NCBI RefSeq assembly: GCF_933775445.1
Contig: NC_065875.1
Coordinates: 6,337,001 to 6,401,000, forward strand
Length of the DNA: 64,000 nucleotides
Origin: Argentina anserina
Taxonomy: Eukaryota > Streptophyta > Magnoliopsida > Rosales > Rosaceae
Reading direction: 5' to 3'
Positions within the stretch are counted from its first letter, which is position 1. Each line of letters begins with the position of its first letter. Of the stretch, positions 58,501 through 64,000 are shown piece after piece. A program made the translations under genes and the position numbers. The notes under the pieces were generated by a model. That model had not been told where the DNA came from, ran no database searches, and saw only the letters and a program-made list of their open reading frames with translations.

Positions 58501-61500
58501 TGGTACGTGGTCCTGATCGGTCAAAGTCCCACATGATTCGTGTTATTGAAGGATTTGAGACAGTAATGTTCAAGTCCAAATTCGATACGTGGCCTGAAGC
58601 AGTTGAAGTAGCTGTGTCAGAGGATGGTAGGGGCAAGGTTGCAGGTCAGTCAGGATTGTTTTACTTCTGTTTTTTCTTTCAATAATATATTGCTAATTTG
58701 CTATGATAATTTTTATCAAAAACCAAAGCACAACCTTATTTCTGTTGTTTTGGTTGTTTTATAGCACTATTAAAGCGTCAAGGAGTTAATGTGAAGGGTC
58801 TGTTGAAAGCTGATCCTGTAAAAGAAGAACCTCAACCATACATTGATTGCACAGGAAATCTGCAGGTGCTGTATATCTAAATTTATGATAGTCTGATGAT
58901 TGACTCATTATTTGAAAGCCTGAGCTGACCAATAGTTGACTTTGTAACTATATATTCCCCTTTATGATCATTCTTACTTATCAAATTGTTTGGCAGGTAT
59001 GGCGAGTGAATGGCCAGGAAAAAGTCCTTCTTCCTGCTTCCGATCAGTCAAAAATCTATAGCGGAGATTGCTATATCTTCCAGTACTCGTATCCAGGAGA
59101 AGATAAAGAAGAACACCTTATAGGAACATGGTTTGGAAAACAGAGTGTTGAGGTAATATTTTGCCAAGAATGTCATATTATTGTTATAGCCTTCTCACGA
59201 TTAGTAGGTTTAGCATTATGGACAGCGGAAATAGGAAACATTTTAAAGAAGTTTCTATCTTAAAAGATATGCATAAATACAGTAGCATAGTGAGAGGCTG
59301 CCAAAAAAGTGAAATCCAATCTATGGCTTTCCAAGTGCATGGCTTTTTTCAATATACTATATTCGACTCATACATCCAATAAAAACTCGTATCTCGACAG
59401 GAATTCTTTATTGCTCTTGAGCTCTCTCCTGAGTGAAAGGGTAAAATACCGAAAGTTATAGAAATATATAGATAGTTCAAAAAGAAAAAATAAATGAGAG
59501 GAAATGTCGAGAAAACATCGGATATCAATGGAAATTCTATAAATATTTTTGCCTACAATTGTGAAACTAACTAAGTATACTGAAAATTTTTTAAATAGTT
59601 CACCTTCTCATTTTAAGAAGATGCATTTGTGTGTACAAGAGTTAGAAAGATGTATGATTATTTATGCAAATCCATCTAGATTGCATGTCTGGTTGAGGGG
59701 TTACTAAATATGAATTACAACTCAAAATAGGAAGAAAGAGCATCAGCTATTTCACTTGCAAGCAAGATGGTCGCGTCAATGAAGTTTCTGGCAGCCCAGG
59801 TAGAGTTCACTGTGAATGTTGTTGCTACAGCTTAGTGATTAATGATGCTTAATTTTCCTCACTAATGGTACTTTTTGTATCAATTTCCAGGCTCGTATCT
59901 ATGAAGGAAATGAACCAATTCAGTTCTATTCAATCTTCCAAAGCATAATTGTTCTGAAGGTTTGTAAACTTTATCATGCAATTTAGGATAATATTGAAGC
60001 CTAAGACAAAGATCGTTGAAAATTAATCTTTTTATTCATGATTTACACAATCACAACTGAAATTTAATCCCCAGAGCGGACCTATGTGAAATCTTACAGG
60101 GTGGTCTAAGTGATGGTTACAAAAAGTATGTCGCAGAGAAGGAACTTCCAGATGAGACATATCAAGAAGATGGTGTTGCATTATTTCGTGTCCAGGGATC
60201 TGGACCTGATAATATGCAAGCAATTCAAGTTGAAGCAGTAAGTCTTCCCTCTTTTACTTTCCTGGTGTGGTTTGCATATGATACATCTAGACTCCAGTAT
60301 TTACGTGTCTGGGTGTTTGCATAATGTACAATTGTATATACCTGTCCTGTATATGGAAGTTATTCACCCCTTTCTCTTCTGATCTACTTCTTTTTATCCT
60401 CTTTCATCAGGTGGCATCATCTTTGAATTCCTCGTACTGCTATATAGTACACAGTGGCTCAACTGTCTTTACATGGTCTGGAAGCCTTGCAACAACAGAG
60501 GACCAAGAACTTGTTGAGAGACAGCTGGATTTAATAAAGGTGTGGCAAGTTCAATGTTTTCTCTTAGTCACTAAAACAAGCTATACATACACCACCTTAT
60601 GGTAGTTATTTGCTGTTACATATATGTAATGGAAAAAAGGCCAGTAAGTGTGCTTATGCATAGCTTGACATGTGTCTACGTGTGTCATAGTGCTTTCAGT
60701 TATTTTGTTTGTTAACTCTGTGAATAAGGTAGTTATTAACTTTTCACTACCCAATCTACGTACTGATCTGCATACCTTTTACTTTCCAATTGTCTACAGC
60801 CAAATCTTCAGACAAAACCGCAGAAAGAAAATTCCGAATCTGAACAGTTTTGGGATTTGTTAGGAGGAAAGGCCGAGTATTCCAGCCAAAAGATTGTAAG
60901 AGATGCCGAAAGTGATCCCCGCCTATTTTCATGCGTCTTCTCAAATGGTATGAAATGTTGTGATTGGTGGTGAAGTTTTTATATCTTCTAACTTTATTTA
61001 TTGAATGTAGTTTACGCCATGAGGTATTTTGACTTTTTTTTCTTTCTGTTGTTTTGATATGACCACTTTGCTCGTCGATCTTCAGAGAATTTAAAGGTAG
61101 GTTGTTTTTTCTATCATTTTCGGTCCTTGATTAAAATGCTAGGTTTTGAAAAATAAAAGTATTTCAGCTTTGTACATTATGAATTGATGTAGGCCTTTTT
61201 TAAACAATAAAAATAAAACATAAATAATATTAATAACATAATAATATGATGCAGGCATTCAATATCTCAAGTCTTATTCTACTACTAATGCTGGATTATC
61301 TTGAGTCGTGCCATTAACAATGGCTTATGATGCTTCTACAAAAAGCAGCTTCTTCCATACTTACGAGCATTAAATTATGTGTACATGTGCACCAGTATCA
61401 CACTTATTTGGATTTAAAGAATAACCAGAGTGATTTTATTATAAAAGCTGTCAACTACCTTTCTCCGTTCAATTTAATGCTTCATTCTGGTATTCCTTCA

Positions 61501-63945
61501 AAGTTGGTAACTTCATATATTAGTAATTTCAATCTTTCAAAAAATATACATATTGCCATATTGGTAATCCTAGACTCCCAATGCCTTCCTGTCTGAGACT
61601 TGATATAGAAACATTTAATGCCTCACATGGTAATTGATATCCATGTCTTCATGTCCATTTAGCTCAAAAATTGCATGTGATAGTGAGGCTTTCTCCCATT
61701 AAGTTATGTGATCATTTGGATGTATTTTTGCACAGTTTTAATGGAAGTTTTTGTTGTAGGTAGTGGAGATACACAATTTCACCCAGGACGATCTGATGAC
61801 TGAAGATGTATTCATCTTGGATTGCCACTCTGATATCTTTGTTTGGGTTGGCCAAGAAGTTAACTCCAAGGATAAAATGCATGCTTTAACTATTGGGGAG
61901 GTACGAGTATTGACCTAGAAGCAGCGGCTGTAATTTGGTTCAATGGCTGGTATTTTAGTACCAAACTATAATGTGGCTTTCATTTCAATGTGCACTTGGA
62001 CATAGTAAATTTTTATTGTCATAAACATATCTTTGATATATTTGCAAGATTTGCTTACTCTTTTTAAACTATCTCTTCCAAAATTTAATTTGACCTCAGT
62101 TTGTCATACTGGTTGTAAACTGTTCTTATCTCTTCTCCTAATATTACTGTTTTTGGCCAACTTTTTGTTCTGACAGAAATTTCTTGAGCGTGATTTTCTT
62201 ATGGAAAAATTATCTCGTGAAGCTCCTATATATATTGTCATGGAAGGAAGTGAGCCACCTTTCTTCACTCGCTTCTTCACTTGGGACTCTGCAAAAGCAA
62301 ATGTGAGTGGCTTGTCATATTGTTGATGCAAGTTGAGGTCTTTTTGAAATTCTGATTCATCTTTTATGTTTGGCTCAGATGCATGGAAATTCATTCCAAC
62401 GAAAACTTACGATTGTGAAACATGGGCGTGCTCCTGTTGTAGATGTAAGCACTCTTCCTGTCAATTTTGGTTGCATTATCACCATTATGATTCTGATGAC
62501 ATTTTTCATACTTAACACGTGGAATCACTTGATTTGATGATGTTGCTAATATTGGTCACTAACTCAATGATGAACCAATTTGAAATTTTGTGAACATTTG
62601 TCCTAAAAGTATATGTACCCATAATTATCCCAAAAGAACTCAACAGAAAATATATTTATAATTTCTGTGATCTTATTTGGAAATTGAATTTATGAATTTT
62701 TTCTCATTCCTGGAAATTCGTAGTACATTTTGTTTTCCTAGAGTTCCAAGTAATATTGGGCATGGCCTGTGATGGTTCCACAGGCACATCTCATGGAATA
62801 ATGGTTCCCAAATTTATATTTAGATGTTATTTGGAGAAAATCTTTCTGGGCCCAATGTTTTGGCTCTGACATATATATTTTATCTAAAAATTGTCTGTTA
62901 GATTAGATAAGATGTAGTGTCATTTTGGATCCAGTATATCATGTAGGAGTAGTTTAATCAAGTCCATTTCTGTTTTAAATTTTTGTCTCATTAATTGTTC
63001 CGTAGCCAGTCTATCAGTTTGTGTGGAATTTTTGTCTGTACTCAATGCAAGTTTGACTCTACACTTGGAATTCTTGCATCTTATTGCCAGATTGGTGATT
63101 GGCATTTTTTCTCTAATCTAATATCTAATGCATGATTAGAAACCCAAACGAAGAACACCTGTATCTTATGGCGGGAGATCTAGTGTGCCTGAAAAATCAC
63201 AGCGTTCCAGAAGCATGTCTTTCAGCCCTGACCGAGTGCGTGTGAGGGGCAGATCTCCAGCGTTCAATGCATTGGCTGCTACTTTTGAGAGTGCTAATGC
63301 AAGGAACCTTTCAACTCCACCCCCAATGGTCAGAAAATCCCAACTTTATCCAAAATCTGTGACCCCAGATACATCAAAATTGGCTTCAAAGTCATCAGCT
63401 ATATCAGCACTCACTGCTGGCTTTGAAAAAGAAAATAATATACCAAGATCGCCTAAAGGTAAATGTGATAAACTCCTTAAAGTTAATATACAAATTCTTG
63501 CATTCAGTTGTTTAAGATCCAAAATTTGAAGCACCTTCTTAATGGATGAAGTGAAAGCAGGGCCTCCCAAAGCAAAACCAGAGACAAATAACAAGGAGAC
63601 TTCTATGAGCAGCAAAATGGAATCCCTCACGATCGAGGAAGATGTGAAAGAGGGTGAAGCGGAAGGTGAAGGTCTTCCCATTTACCCATACGAACGTGTT
63701 AAAACAACATCAACAGATCCTGTTGCAGATATTGATGTGACAAAACGAGAGGTAATAAATTGAAATTTATTGCACTGATTATAACATTATAAGTTTCCAT
63801 CTTGAATTCTGTCCTTGTATGGCACAAGCAGATTTACTTGTCATCAGAGGAGTTTAGGGAGCATCTTGGGATGGCAAAGGATGCTTTCTATAAGTTGCCC
63901 AAGTGGAAACAGAACAAGCTTAAAATGACCGTTCAACTGTTTTGA
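55506..63945 (+). CDS. Villin (gelsolin family actin-bundling protein), 22 coding exons
   Basis: Binds, bundles and caps actin filaments. Exons: 55506-55561, 55821-55920, 56175-56243, 56357-56593, 57508-57685, 57767-57899, 58238-58400, 58497-58644, 58765-58865, 58997-59152, 59731-59799, 59891-59959, 60100-60237, 60411-60539, 60800-60947, 61086-61096, 61760-61900, 62177-62302, 62379-62444, 63140-63458, 63561-63751 and 63832-63945, giving 953 aa, close to plant VLN4/VLN5. Six gelsolin repeats fill residues 1 to about 740 ([20 protein letters not shown] at the start; [19 protein letters not shown] in a late repeat). A Ser/Pro/Arg-rich linker follows, then a headpiece ([20 protein letters not shown] ... 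KLKMTVQLF). Intron 4 is GC-AG, exon 16 is 11 nt, and the exon 21 acceptor is ambiguous (63552, 63558 or 63561, all in frame). VLN4-like is likely. Confidence 0.95.
56752..57430 (+). repeat. Possible tRNA-derived SINE in villin intron 4, split by a MITE
   Basis: TAGCACAAGTGGTAAGAG (from 56759) resembles a Pol III A box. GGGCTCGAGTCACC (57357-57370) resembles a B box (consensus GGTTCGANTCC). When the hAT element and one TSD copy are removed the two boxes are about 48 bp apart, as in tRNA-like heads. The 3' end is uncertain. Confidence 0.45.
56803..57342. mobile_element. hAT-type MITE with perfect 8-bp TSD, inside villin intron 4
   Basis: A 540-bp element. The left end is TAGGGGTGAGCA and the right end, reverse-complemented, is TAAGGGTGGGCA. 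It is flanked by identical GATTATTC copies at 56795-56802 and 57343-57350. Subterminal regions repeat CCCGTCCCG and its complement on both sides (56832-56985 and 57205-57330), giving a GC-rich foldback around an AT-rich core. The 8-bp duplication and terminal TAGGGGTG fit the hAT superfamily. Confidence 0.95.
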
Positions 63946-64000
63946 ATCTTTTCGTGCTCCCCGTTTTCTTCAGCTTCCTGCAGTTTATGTTGCATGTATT
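63946..64000 (+). other. Start of the villin 3' UTR
   Basis: Sequence after the TGA at 63943-63945 continues to the window edge. No polyadenylation signal is visible within these 55 bases. Confidence 0.6.

Overview
This window is plant nuclear DNA. It has intron-rich genes with GT-AG splicing, AT-rich introns and spacers, Ty1/copia and Ty3/gypsy LTR elements, a plant L1-type LINE and several MITE-like elements. The gene set (villin with headpiece, organelle/cytosol threonyl-tRNA synthetase, GDSL lipase, DUF295 F-box remnants) points to a eudicot. A Rosaceae-like genome is only a guess from the style of the repeats.

Layout. 1-14.6 kb is a nest of transposable elements. A decayed copia element on the minus strand (gag, integrase, RT, RNase H and the 5' LTR at 4444-5284) sits at the 3' end of a minus-strand LINE (about 5.3-14.6 kb). 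The LINE is itself interrupted by a MITE (about 5.88-6.39 kb), a solo LTR with a perfect 5-bp target duplication (9504-11665) and a hAT-like element (12806-14463). 14.6-21.4 kb is gene-poor and holds a LINE-tail-like repeat and a MITE with terminal inverted repeats.

The first genic block runs from 21.4 to 30.2 kb. A five-exon GDSL esterase/lipase (minus) and a 20-exon threonyl-tRNA synthetase (plus) are divergently arranged. 31-34 kb holds two decayed tandem copies of a DUF295-type F-box gene, separated by an LTR and truncated by a LINE-tail repeat. 35-36.4 kb holds small ORFs of unknown nature. 36.8-48.3 kb is a second TE cluster: a DNA-transposon remnant carrying a snapback MITE, a gypsy-like LTR, and a Ty3/gypsy element (5' LTR 40676-42530) containing an inverted solo LTR of its own family (42734-44777, TSD CTAAG).

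The last block runs from 50.6 kb to the right edge. A proteasome ATPase RPT1 pseudogene has retained introns but lost its ATPase core. A complete 22-coding-exon villin gene (55506-63945) follows, with a 5' UTR intron, a GC-AG intron carrying a hAT MITE inside a SINE-like repeat, and an 11-nt microexon.

The three intact genes are unrelated housekeeping or cell-biology genes: lipid/ester hydrolysis, tRNA charging and actin bundling. They do not form a pathway. I see no operon-like or novel multi-gene system. The most informative signals are the nested insertions, which can be ordered in time, and the transcript-level features of the synthetase and villin genes.
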